The notes below the pieces were generated by a model. The model did no database searches, had not been told where the DNA came from, and saw nothing but the letters and a program-made list of their open reading frames with translations. Shown here in pieces: positions 1-12,037 of a stretch of 64,000 nt of DNA; position 1 is the first letter of the stretch; each line of letters begins with the position of its first letter. The position numbers were made by a program, and so were the translations under genes. Origin of the DNA: Vitis vinifera (Eukaryota; Streptophyta; Magnoliopsida; Vitales; Vitaceae); contig NC_081822.1 in the NCBI RefSeq assembly GCF_030704535.1, forward strand, positions 5,581,501 through 5,645,500, read 5' to 3'.

Positions 1-1537
1 GATTGAATGTAATCTCTGTTCAGGGCTGTATGACTAATTTTGATTGTGCATGTGCATAATATGAAGGAAAAAAAGTCTCATGTACTCATTTTTAATAGTC
101 AGAAGTTTTTTTTTTCACTTTTATAAACTATGAATGTGGATATATTTTAATTGGACTCATTATGCTGGTACAACATGAAAAACATACTTGGGAAGAATGA
201 CATATCCACTTGTAACTTTATCATAACTTCATCTTGGTTCACCTGTTAAGGACTCTAGATAAACAGAACTAAAAAGTGAGTTCATTGATGTGCAAGCAAG
301 AACTAGAATCATAAATTTGTGTAAAATGGGTACATGAATTTTTTTGTATCGTCTTGTGCATTCTGAAGGTTCTCTTACCAAACACAGTTTTCCTTCATAT
401 TCTATTTTGGCTCATGAGTACAAGGGTCTCAAGTGCATGGAATATTACAAAATGACGGCAAATAATGAAGAGAGCTGTGTTTTTGTTTACTAGTACCGTC
501 AGACAAAGCTTAGTGAGCATATGATGTTATGTTATTCCTTTAGAAACCTTATGTAAGGTCATAGCTTTATTCCATGATGGATTAGACTTAATGATGCACA
601 GCTAAAAAAATGGAATTTATCCGTGCTGTACCTGAATCTATTATCAGTATTAGAAGAGAGTTTACTCAGAAGGGAACATGAACTACAGAAATTTTTATAT
701 GTTAACCTATGCTCAATCTTACTAAAAGAATTTGTAAATGGTAAATAGTTTCTTTAGTGGGTATGTAATGTAAGTCAGTTGCATCTTTTTAAAGTACAGG
801 CTTTTAATTATTAAATCTTTGTAGCTATGTGCACCATTTATGTCATATGAGAAATGCTTAGTGTTGTGCTCCTTTCCTATGAGTTGTCTCTTGTGCATGT
901 CTTTTTGCATCTCCAAGGTTATATAATGATATTTGGACGTCTGCATTTGCTCATACATATTTTTTAACAACATTAGAATGGAATAGATCTGCAGAATTAC
1001 TAATGTTAATTACGTTTCTACGGTCCTCATGATTGTCCTGGTCTTATCACAAGAAATGGCATAGGATTTACAAATCCTAATACTATTCAACATTCATTTA
1101 ATTGTTTAAGACCTTGCAAGTTACCGGTATCATTGTTATCTGAATTCATTGTTTCGAGAATTGTTTAAATATTTTTCTCTAATAACCATTTCACAGATTA
1201 CGCCAAACATCTTTTTTCTTTTGTCTTAGTTTTTCTTTATCATTCTCCTTAAACTCATAGTGTGACATAGTTTCTTCTCTATCACTCCCCTTTAATGTTC
1301 ACAATTCATTATTGTTACAGGTTTAATCACTCTGATGTTGCTATGGTCTTTTATTGTTTTTTGTTCTTGTGGATATTTTAGTGCCACTTTTCCTATATAT
1401 ATCCCTTGGTTGTTTTATTATTATCTGGTTGTCCTGAAAACCTATTGCTTGTGGATATTTTATTGTTATTTGAGTTATTATTTTTATCCTTTCGTTAAAA
1501 AGAAAAATACCAAACACTAGCTATTTTTATGATGCAG
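1..1537 (+). other. Intron sequence of the REN1-type gene
   Basis: AT-rich sequence without a convincing exon. It runs into a polypyrimidine tract and the acceptor at 1535-1537, just before the first exon I can assign. A short open stretch after the TTACAG at about 1315-1320 could be a small exon, but it has no good donor. The PH and RhoGAP domains expected upstream in this family lie outside the window. Confidence 0.5.
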
Positions 1538-4500
1538 GACTCTGAAGGTTATAGCTCAAGTTCCAAGTCCTCTGAAGTAGGTGATGGTTTTGAAGCCAAT
1601 CAGAAGTTGTCATCAAGTCCACCCCAAATTTCATTGCTTCATCAGGAGAATGTAGAAAATAGTGGCAAATTTCAGACTCAAAGTAATAGTTGTTCAGCAA
1701 TGCAGGGTAGTTATTCTGGCGAACAATTAGAAGAAGTTCCTGTAGAAGCTAGCTCCATACATAAGCTAGCTGGCCAGCGTTCATCCCCTCATATTAAAAA
1801 ATCTACGACTATAGCAAGTGGACCAATGAATAAGCGCCCTACTGTTTGGGGCCGTACCCCTGTAAGTATAACTATGTCTTCACCACTCATGATTTTTTTT
1901 TTTTTTTTTTGATAGGTAAATTTTTGTCCCCAATGGGACTTGAACCTGGAACCTCCCATAAATCATTCATGATGTTATAGTCTGTTTTTGAGTGTTTCAG
2001 TCATTTTATATATTAGATCTAACTCTACAATCTACCTTTACAAGAGGGGGCCACTGAGCTTTTCTCATTTAATTCATTCCATTTGTCAGTTTGTTGCCAT
2101 TTTCATTTTCTTCCCATGTAGCTGCTGTAACTAAAATACATTTTCCCCCTGACTTGATTCCAGGGAAGAAAAAACCTTTCCATGGAATCCATTGATTATG
2201 TCGTTGAAGATGAGTAAGTGACGGATCTTTCATCTATATAAATGTTTCTTTGGTTTTGTTATTGTGTTTATTTATTTAGTTATCTACACCCTTGGCATAA
2301 TCAGTACAAGCACAGTCTGATCGTATATTATACATATATACTTGTAAGATCATATTCATATAATATGCGTGAGAGATAAACATCTAGGCAGGTTTACATC
2401 ATGTTTTGATGTTACAAATTAAATGGCTTGGATGAATGCAATATGTGTCCTAAATTGAATCTATACTTGTATAGTCGATTGTCTACATGGATTTTGTAAT
2501 CTTTAGTAGAACTGTTTGATCATTGTCTTACATGGCTGCAACAAAATTCTACCTTTTGGTTTGCCTTAGACCTTAGTCTTTCTGTCAATTATGAGCTTTC
2601 ATAAATCTAATTTCAGTTTGTGCTGACTGTTGCTAAAATTATGAAAGTATATTTGGGGAGTTAAGAGAGTTGGGTCTGGGGAGGGGAACAAGTATGTTGC
2701 AGCCAATAAGTTACATGAGTTTGTCAATAATCCCTTAAAATGATGCTTTGATAAATTGGATTCATGTTTTGATGAAATGGGGTTCATGGAGCTGACTCCA
2801 AAATACTTGGGATAAAGGGCATTGTTGAGAGAGAGAGAAAGAAGAAAGACCTTAATTCTCATTCATGTAATATCTACTTACAATTGAGAAATATATATAT
2901 ATACAAGGCTAGGAGTCCTAACTACTATACATGTGACCTATATTAACAAGGAAAGATTATACACTATAAATACATTATATTCAACACTCCTCCTCAAGCT
3001 GGAGCATATAAGTCATATGCACCAAGCTTGTTACAAATATATTTAATCCTAGGACCACCTCTGAGAGATTTAGTGAAGATGTCTGCTAGTTGATCATTTG
3101 AATTAACAAAACTTGTAGCAACACATCTTGATGCAATCTTCTCTCTAATGAAATGACAGTCAACGTCAATATGTTTGGTCCTTTCATGAAAGATTGGATT
3201 GGATGCAATATGTAATGCGGCCTGGTTATCACAGATGAGTTTCATCTGTTCATCCTTTCCAAATCTCAACTCTCGAAGAAGATGTCTCAACCATATGAGT
3301 TCACATGTTGCCAAATCCATAGCTCGATACTCGGCTTCAGCGCTAGATCTGGCTACTACATCTTGTTTCTTACTCTTCCAAGATATTAGATTACCTCCAA
3401 TAAAAACACAGTACCCTAAAGTGGAACGTCTATTTGTGGGTGAGCCAGCCCAATCTGCATTTGTGTAACCAACAACCTGAGTATGACCTCTGTTCTCGTA
3501 CAACACACCTTGGCCTGGTGTACTTTTGATATATCGAAGAATGCGGATTACGGCATCCCAATGGCTATCACATGGTGACTGTAGGAATTGACTAACAACA
3601 CTCATAGGAAAAGAAATGTCTGGACGAGTAATGGTGAGATAGTTCAATTTACCTACGAGCCGTCGATATCTCCCGAGGTCTCCTAAAGGCTCCCCCTGTC
3701 CTGGTACAAGTTTGACATTCGGATCCATAGGTGTGTCTGCCGGTTTATAGTTTAACATACCGGTTTCTTCCAGGATGTCTAAAGCATACTTCCTTTGGGA
3801 AAGGACCACACCAGAACTGGATTGAGCTATCTCAATTCCCAAGAAATACTTGAGTTTCCCCAAGTCTTTGGTCTGAAAGTGGGTAAAAAGATGTTGCTTT
3901 AGTTTCTAAATACCATCTTGATCACTGCCTGTAATGACGATGTCGTCTACATAAACAACCAGATAAATACATTGCCCCAAAGAGTTATGATGATAGAAAA
4001 CTGAATGGTCTGCTGTATTGCGAATCATGCCAAACTTTTGAACAACAGAACTAAAACGGCCAAACCATGCTCGAGGAGATTGTTTCAAGCCATATAGAGA
4101 ACGGCGTAACCTGCACACTAAACCAGACCCCCCCTGAGCAACAAAACCAGGAGGTTGCTCCATATAAACTTCCTTGGCAAGATCACCATGAAGGAAGACA
4201 TTTTTAATATCCAACTGATAAAGAGGCCAAGAACACATAGCAGCCATGGAGAGAAGCAGACGGACAGAAGCAATCTTGGCAACAGGAGAGAATGTGTCAC
4301 CATAATCAGAACCATAAACCTGAGTATAGCCTTTAGCAACTAAGTGGGCCTTAAGGCGATCAACCTGACCATCAGGACCAACCTTAACTGCGTAGACCCA
4401 ACGACAGCCAACGGTAGATTTACCAGAGGGTAAAACAACAAGATCCCAAGTGCCATTAGAGTGTAGAGCAGCCATTTCATCCACCATTGCCTGTCACTAG

Positions 4501-7500
4501 CCTGGATGGGAAAAAGCTTCATGGGTGCTTTTTGGAAGAGAAACAGAGGATATAGCAGAAACAAAAGCAGAATAGGGTGAAGATAATCGATGATAACTCA
4601 AAAAATTGTAAATAGGATGAGGATTACGAGTAGAGCGAGTACCTTTCTGAACAGCAATGGGTAAGTCATTAGGAGAAGGCAGAGCCGGGGCAAGTGAAGC
4701 CGAAGGGATAGGAAGTGAGTCAGCAGGTGCCTCAGCAAAAGGGAGAGGAGCAACGACACGAGGGTGACGATGATAAACCTGAAGTGGTCGAGGAGGCATA
4801 GCATCAGGTGGGGAGACAATGGGAATAGGCAAGACTTCAGAAACAGGAAGAGACTCAGAAGTGGTGGAAAAGAATGGTGAGTCCTCAAAGAAGGTGACAT
4901 CAGCGGAGATAAAGTATCGATGAGTCTCAAGAGAATAACAACGATAACCCTTCTGAAGTCTGGAGTATCTCAAGAAGAGGCACTTCATGGCTTTGGCGGA
5001 AAGCTTGTCCTGTCCAGGAGTGAGAATACGAACAAAGCAAGTACAACCAAAGACACGAGGAGGAAAAAAATAAAGTGGTTGGTCAAGGAAGAGAAGGGAG
5101 TGAGGAATCTGATCGTGTAAGACAGAGGATGGCATACGATTAATCAAATAACAAGCGGTAAGAACAGCGTCCCCCCAAAAACGAAAAGGAACATTACTAT
5201 GGAGGAGGATAGTACGAGCTGTCTCAACAAGATGTCGATTCTTGTGTTCAGCTACCCCATTTTGTTGAGGAGTATGAGCACAAGAAGACTGATGAAGAAT
5301 CCCATGATGAGATATAAACGAAGTAAATGGGGCTGAAAAATATTCCCTGGCATTGTCACTGCGTAACACACGAATAGAAATATTGAACTGGGTTTGGATT
5401 TCAGCATAAAATTTCTGGAAAATAGAGAATAACTCAGCTCGATTTTTCATTAAAAATAACCAAGTACATCGAGAATAGTCATCAATGAAAGTGACAAAAT
5501 ACTGAAATCCTAAAGTAGACGCAATCCGACAAGGACCCCAAACATTAGTGTGGACAAGCTCAAAAGGAGACTTTGCCCGATTATTCAAACGCTTTGGGAA
5601 CGAGACACGAGTATGTTTCCCAAGCTGACATAACTCACACGGAAGCGACGACAAAGTGGAAAAACGAGGGACCATCTTCTGGAACTTGGAGAGACTAGGG
5701 TGGCCCAGACGATTGTGAATGAGGAGAGGAGCATCAGTGGAAATGCAAACTGCAGGAGATGAATCCGAGGTGAGGTGATAGAGGCCTTGAGACTCACGTC
5801 CTATGCCAATCGTCTTCCCCGTACTCCGGTCCTGCAAGGTCACAAATTTATCAGAAAAGGTAATAGAGCAATTAAGAGTACGAGTGATTTTGTTGATGGA
5901 AATAAGATTAAAAGGACATTCAGGAGTATAAAGGACAAAAGTGAGAGGTAGAGAAGGCAGAGGAAAGGCCAAACCAATACCTTTAGCCACAGTTTGAAAA
6001 CCATTAGCTAAGGTAACAGTAGGTAAAGCAGAGGTAGTAGTAATAGAGGAGAAAAGATCCTTATTACCAGATAAGTGATCAGAAGCTCCAGAATCTAGAA
6101 TCCAGGGTCCAAGAGAAGATGTGTGGGTAAGGCAGGCAGAGGTTGGATTTGGAGCGCTGTGTATCAACTGGAATATAAGGTCCTATTATTACCTTTCTCG
6201 CCAATACTATGAGACTTGCTAGGACTGCCACAGCTCGTAAGGATGCTGTTAACTTTCTCTGATAATCACTGCAATGCTCGCTACTAGTACAAATTTTTTT
6301 TCTTAATGAGCTGAAAGTTGAAACTGAAACTTGTCACCTGTAATATCTATGGTGTTCAGGTTCAGATTTTGTATATTTCATTAGGATTGCATAACACTTT
6401 TACTTTGGCAACTCAACATACATTTTTGGAGCCTTGAATGATTTACCATGAAGGTTCACTAGAAGCTTTTGGCATTGGGATGCAGCATTTTGAACATATA
6501 TAGTATAGCATTCTTTAACAAGAAAATGCATTTTAATCTTCAATTACATAGATCGTTAGAAAAAGAAGATTAGTTTTAATTTTCTTTTTTTAAATGACTC
6601 CACTTTATTTGAATACATCTGATTCTTTGACTCATTGATAGGGTTGAAATCCAGAGGCTTGAGGCCTGGAAAGCTGACCTACAGAATAGAATTGCTGAAG
6701 AGGTAGAGATATAAGTTGTTTTTCACTTTCCAGGCATCATCTTCGTATAAATTTGGTTAGGAATATTTCATTTCAATGATAAGGTTTTGCTCTTTACAGT
6801 CTAAAGAGAATGCAGTACTGCAAGCAAGTTTGGAAAGAAGAAAAAGGGACTTGCATGAGCATCGCCAAGCACTTGAGCAAGATGTAAGGAAGAACATATT
6901 TTTCCTTTATGTCATTTAATAATTCATTTTTCCATCTTGTTGAATATGATAGGATGCCCATTTAGTTTAGAAAAACTAACATTCATATTACGTTCTTCAA
7001 TATATCATATATATGGCTTGAAATGTAGCTTTACTTTGTTCTTTAAGAGTCAATCAGAAATTTGGTCGTGCCTTCTTTTTCCCCTGAATTACTATTCTTT
7101 GCAAATTCCATTGTAAATTTGATTTGAAAGAATGTCTCGAAATGTGTTTTGACAGGTAAACATCCATGTTATGTTCTTCAAAATAGCAAGTACATGGCTT
7201 TAAATATACTCTTACTGAGTTCTTCAAGATTTTGTCAGAAATCTGGTTGTGCTTTTTTCCCCTTAAATCAATTTTCTTTACAAAATGCCTTTGTAAATCA
7301 AGCTGGATGAATGCCTAGCAATAGTCACAATTTTTTGTTAAAACCAATGTACCATTTCCTTTTCCTTTGCATGCACAGGGACAGTGGGTGCAGTAGTTTA
7401 TTGTGGTATCCAAGATGATCCTTAAGAAAAACTCATAGTTTAGAAGTATAGGAGGGACTCTCTCCTAATGTTTTTTAAGTAAAGCTAGAGAAGCAAGAGC

Positions 7501-10500
7501 CATTCAAGATCCTTCCTATGGATAGAATCAAATAATGCTTGCTAGATTTCCACTACGATGGATTATATGAAGTGGAAATTAAATATGCCCTTTTGGGGTA
7601 GTGGTTAACTTGTCAAAATGACGTTTCTACCCCTGTTGTGATTTAAAGAGACTTCATTGACCTTGAATAATGGGTGGATGGTGAAACTCAGACCATGAGG
7701 CTTATCTGATGAGTACATCAGAGAATTAGATAGAGTTCAGATTGCTAATGGCCTCATGGATGAGGAAAACAGCTTATATGCCCAAAAGAGAATGAAGTTA
7801 TGGTGCTGAAAGTATCCATCTGTGTGCGTTAGTTCTTTTACAACTCTTAGCTCTGGCCTTTTAAGTTGGTATCAACTTTTTAACATGACACATACAGGCT
7901 ATATTTAAATTTCTTCTTCAAATTAGTCTTTTTCAATGTGGGGAAATATAACCCCCTTATGTCATTCTACTGATGCATGGAAGCTAAGTTTAGTAGTTGG
8001 ATTTGAAATAAACCTTTCTGAAGTTTCTTGCAGAAGTTAATTTAATTGTTGCATTTTGACTAATGGTTTTGCAGTTCTTCAATATATTTCTTAAATTTTG
8101 ATAAGGGAGATTTCATTGACCTAGGCCCTGACTGTACTCACAGGTGGCAAGGCTACAGGAACAATTGCAAAAGGAGAGAGATTTGAGGACAGCTCTGGAA
8201 GCTGGACTTAATATGTCTCAGGGTCCATTACCTATCTCAGCCACTATTGATGGAAAGGTTGGCCTATCTCCACATTTAACTAGTATATTAGCCCCTGATT
8301 CTGCACCAAAATTTAACCTTTAAATGTGCTAAAGGTGAAGGCAGAGCTTGAGGAAGTTGCTCTTACAGAGGCAGATGTCATTAATTTAAAGCAGAGGGTT
8401 GATGATCTTAGTGCTCAGCTTAATCAACAATGTGAGGTAAACTGTGGTCCTATGCATGATTCATGCAGTGAGCCCCAAAGAACACAGAACCATCAAGCAA
8501 AACTGTAAGTCCTTATTTACTCTTATTCCTTGTTTTGTTACAAGTTATTTATGTATGAGATATATGCTTAGTGTCTACTTACCTGAATGTGTGTGGCCAG
8601 CCCATTTAAGCCTGTTTGGTGCAGCTATAACTTCTGGTAAAGTATTTTTCTGAAAATTTCTGAACAAAAAGGAGGTTTCTGTTTAGCATATAACAAAAAT
8701 TTTAAGTTTGAAATATCTTCATTGATGCTATTCTGCAATAGCATCCAACTACCAACTTTACTAAAGGAGCTGTTAGTTCTTAAACATCTTTTACTTTAAG
8801 TGGTTTTGTTGTAAGTAGACACACTGTAAAACTCTTTTTAACAATTTGAAAAGCTTTTATGAATTCAAACAGTTGCATTTGAACAAAATATTGATGTTTG
8901 AAAAGGGATAAAATGTACAGAGTGATTTTCTTTTGGTGAAATTACTCCCTAGGAAACAGTTTTGTACACAGGTTGATTATCTCTTGAAATCTTTTGCGCT
9001 CATTTTTTCCTTATCTGATTATAGGAAGGATAAACAGAAGGATGTGGAAACTACATCTACTTCACATCTTCATGAAAAGTCAACAAGAAATAAGGTATAT
9101 CTTGAATTGCTACTAATTTCATTAATTTTCAATGTTGAGACATCCATGAAATTTGGACAAGTAAAACCATCTTTGAACAGGCTAATAAAAAATGGTTGAA
9201 TTTCAGAGTATCTTGAATCTAAATTACAGCCTGAAACATCAGAGATTCATTGAAACCTGAAAATCTGGGGTGAGTTTTGGATTGGGTCTGGCTGATGGAT
9301 CGTCCTAGTTAACCCTTCCTGTTTATGAAGTAGCCAATACTCTGGTTTCAACTTCAACTCACAACCAACCAAGTGGTGTCTTTGCTTTAGAAATTAAATT
9401 GACAATTTCCCCTTTGTTAATGAAGTCTATATCTATAAATAAAAAATAAAGAAAAAAAAAATTCTTGTTTAAGCATTTCTTTTGCATGTAAAGTTCATAA
9501 TGATTTAAATACAGTAGACAGAATCATTCATAGGGATATATGTATTTAACGTTATGCACTGTCTCCAAAACCCATAATTTACATGGCAATGTTTTTTGCT
9601 AACCTAACCCAATGTTCATGTGATAAACTCCTTCCTTTTTATGAGCAACTTGCAAGATTCAGAGAACACTTGTTATTCTTGTTTTGTTTTTTTCTTTCTG
9701 TCTCTCTTCTTTTCTCTTCTTTTTTTTCTCTTTTTGAATGGGTTCCTTAAGGCCCCTTAAAACCACACGAGATGTCCTCAAACAGTAAATGAGCCAAATT
9801 CAACTAAGAACTTGGCATTTCTCAAGAACTTAACCTTGAGTTTGACTTCTTTAGTGGATGGCCACTACCTGTAGATAGTAGGTTATGGCTTAATTTGCTA
9901 ATGTAGTAAGTGTATAGAGAACCGTTTGAAAGACTTAACTATAGGGAAGATTGCCTTTTTCTAGGTGCAACAGGATGCTTGTATGGATGGAGCAGACCGT
10001 GAGAACAAGAAACATGAAAGCAAAAATCCTCTTCAGAACCAGCAGCTGGACCCAGTACGTAGCAGCTGCAGCTCCAAGTTTGTTGGTGCTCAGGCCACTT
10101 CATCTGCTGCAGACCCTGCAGTAGGCAGGTCCAATAGTCATTCCAATTCGAAGAAGTCGGGTACAAGGAATGAGGTAGGCTTCATTTTTCTATTGGAATA
10201 AGTATACATCTGCCTTATGCTTCAGCCGAATACAAATCCAACACTGTAAAAACCTCTTGGACTACTCTGGGGTTTGGGGTACACAAGGCTCCTCCAAAGT
10301 GTTACTGTGCCTAATTGCTTTCAGGTGTAGATCATTGGCTTGTGATTAGCTCCAAAAGGTAGGTGGGATTAACATTTCTTCTCTCCAGGGATCCAATTCT
10401 ACAACTTCTGCACTGTCCAAGCTGACAACCCGACTCAACTTCTTAAAGGAGAGGCGTACTCAGATAGCAAATGAGATCCAAAATATGGACAAAGGCAGAA

Positions 10501-10724
10501 GTTCAAGTTCATGTTCAAGTTCAAATCAAGCTGCTCAAAACCCGGAAAGGGGCAGAGGATCTGAAGGTCGCCAACCAGTCCAAAATATGGACAAGTCTCA
10601 AGCCTCTGAAGTTCAATCCCTCCAAAATACGGAGAAAGGTAAGGGACCGGACTGCAGCCAATCTCTCCAAAATCAGGACAAGCCTAGGAAATCAGATGCT
10701 CAACCACAGCAAAAACCAGGATAG
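1538..10724 (+). CDS. REN1: REN1/PHGAP-type Rho (ROP) GTPase-activating protein, C-terminal half (5' partial)
   Basis: Nine exons join in frame: 1538-1861, 2164-2213, 6642-6702, 6800-6883, 8144-8257, 8335-8504, 9025-9094, 9965-10174 and 10389-10724 (TAG). They give 472 residues. The visible part starts with a Ser-rich region and goes on to a Glu/Lys/Leu-rich coiled coil (RLEAWKADLQNRIAEE, LQEQLQKERDLRTALEAGL, VINLKQRVDDLSAQL). It ends with the family's conserved SKLTTRLNFLKERRTQIANE block and a low-complexity tail. In this family an N-terminal PH domain and a RhoGAP domain switch off ROP GTPases at the plasma membrane or on vesicles, for example in pollen-tube tip growth; those domains are upstream of the window. 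The long third intron (2214-6641) holds an antisense Copia fragment, yet the flanking exons still splice in phase. All junctions are GT..AG. The tail carries five QN-x-[DE]-[KR] repeats. Assignment to REN1 rather than its PHGAP1/2 paralogues rests on the C-terminal pattern and on neighbouring genes. Confidence 0.82.
1892..1972 (-). repeat. SINE/LINE-like short retroposon remnant
   Basis: A run of T is followed by GATAGGTAAATTTTTGTCCCC and GGGACTTGAACCTGGAACC. On the minus strand this reads as a tRNA B-box-like GGTTCAAGTCCC, then ACCTATC and poly(A), the layout of a short retroposon 3' end. It lies just inside an intron. The assignment rests on pattern only. Confidence 0.35.
2823..2986 (-). 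repeat. Copia 3' LTR, 164 bp
   Basis: It is bounded by TGTTGA at 2823 and TCAACA ending at 2986, a 6-bp terminal inverted repeat with TG..CA ends. On the minus strand it follows the polypurine tract directly, as a 3' LTR should. A TATTTATAG motif near its minus-strand start could be the LTR promoter. Confidence 0.8.
2994..6167 (-). pseudogene. Copia polyprotein remnant (protease, integrase, RT, RNase H), three in-frame stops
   Basis: One reading frame covers the region and is interrupted only by stops: two adjacent ones at 4494-4499 and one at 3906-3908. There is no frameshift. Near the N-terminus comes the protease motif ILDSGASDH. The integrase follows, with the HPSL..CELCQLGKH zinc region, the catalytic-core segments FIDDYSR and LRSDNAREY, and QQNGVAEHKN. 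Then come reverse transcriptase with YVDDIVITG and RNase H with NADWAGSP and SSAEAEYRAM. The first RNase H block reads YTNADWAG, where Copia elements usually have Asp at the third position. The stops fall between integrase and RT and between RT and RNase H. With gag missing, the copy cannot be autonomous. Confidence 0.88.
6955..7330 (+). repeat. Diverged tandem duplication (about 185 bp x2) in a REN1 intron
   Basis: Two consecutive copies share blocks in the same order. AACATTCATATTACGTTCTTC matches AACATCCATGTTATGTTCTTC. ATGGCTTGAAATGTAGC matches ATGGCTTTAAATATAC. CAGAAATTTGGTCGTGC matches CAGAAATCTGGTTGTGC, each followed by TTTTTCCCC. The copies meet at about 7148. The divergence suggests an old intronic duplication. 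Confidence 0.7.
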
Positions 10725-12037
10725 AGCCTTGGTGGACCAAGTTCAGAGGCCCGAGCTCAGGATTCTCGCAGACAAATCCATTTTGCCTGAGTTGATTTTC
10801 TTTGTTTATTTGGAGAAAAATATAAAAAAAAAAATTTAATTGAAAAAAGAAAAAGAAAAGCTAAAGGTCTAATTTCACCATCCTTCTCTTGCTATGATTG
10901 AAGTTGATCTAAATCCAAAAATAAAATGCAAACTTAAAAGCAAAAGTGAAAAAAAGAAAGAAGCATGATAATCTAACCTTCCATTCTTAAAACTCAATAG
11001 TTTTTCAACAAATTAAAAATATATCTTGCTTATTTTATAAAATTATTACACGAATTAGATGAGTGTACCATGATTGAGCTGCACGTGTAAAACACTTGAC
11101 GTTACAATTTAAAAAGAACTTTTAGGAGAAGGAAACAAAAACCTGCTCCTTATTTTGAATCTTGCCATTTTGTTTGATTCTTTCTTTGTATTTTATGCTT
11201 AATCGTGGTTATAGATAGGATTTGCGCACATAAAAGCCACTGTGAGCTTGTATCTATATTACTTTTCCAAATAAAAAGTATTAAGAAAAAAATAAAGGCA
11301 ATATGATCGTTTATTTCTTACTCCCAATCCTCGGTTGCAGACAACCTTTCAAAGAACAAGCAAACTTCATTTGGAATATGGAACAAACTGTTCTCCACAG
11401 TCGGCTTTTTAAAATGCCTCTCATCGGCTCTAGGAATTAGATAAAGTTTATAAAATTGATTAAGGAGAGGCATGACCAGATAGCCCCGCCCCTGGATGTT
11501 GTTCGAAAGCTTCTCCACAAAGGTCAAAGGAAGGGTCCAACTGATCCCAAAAGAACAATTTTTTAGGCTTTTTTATCACTCCGTTCCTTTGACAAAGAAG
11601 CTTCGGTTAGGGGAAAAAGTTGAGGGTACAACCACACCTAAAAGGCCAAAACGATGAAGTATTCCATCACCACTACAGAAAAATATAAATGATGGAACAA
11701 TAAAAAATGGTATCTTTGTCTAATTGAATACCACTAGGCCATAGTAGGAAAGAACGATTCAGCGCAGTAAGGCTCAGAAAGGGGAAAAAACTACGAACCC
11801 AACTCCATATATGCCAACCAAAAGCTTCCTGCAGTATTCTCACGCCAAACTTCACACAAAGATATGATTCATTGTAACTTGTAAGCAGAGAATTGACTAG
11901 ATTTTCAAAGAAGGTGGATGATATTATTAGATTACTAACTCTCAATTTCCAAAAATAAAAAAAAAATACAAAATTTTAAATATAAATCGTAAAAGTAGTT
12001 GTAATTTGGGAGTGATAATTGTTCGTCATCATCAGAG
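10725..12037. other. Intergenic region between the convergent REN1 and DIC genes
   Basis: It holds the REN1 3' UTR side (an A-rich stretch after the stop at 10725-10870) and the DIC 3' side. The minus-strand ORFs at 11318-11527 and 11673-11945 resemble nothing I recognise and lack splice or start context. No RNA gene or repeat is identified. Confidence 0.5.

Larger units (their letters stand above)
2823..6176 (-). mobile_element. 5'-truncated Ty1/Copia retrotransposon in a REN1 intron, antisense
   Basis: Read on the minus strand, the element runs from the protease region through integrase, reverse transcriptase and RNase H, then a purine tract (GAGGAGGAG just before the LTR) and a 164-bp LTR. 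Gag, the primer-binding site and the 5' LTR are absent. Open coding similarity starts at about 6176, and no second LTR copy is seen between there and the next host exon at 6642. The left end is clean: the LTR begins TGTTGA at 2823, preceded by GGCAT, but no matching target duplication is found at the truncated side. The short LTR suggests the Ale/Retrofit side of Copia. Because it sits inside an intron and in antisense, the host gene's coding phase is kept. Confidence 0.88.

Noticed and set aside
8335-8454. Donor at 8434 (after the codon for CE) as the end of that REN1 exon
   Set aside because: The later donor at 8505 keeps the frame into 9025-9094 with GTAAGT, giving the better junction. The early donor would shift the frame.
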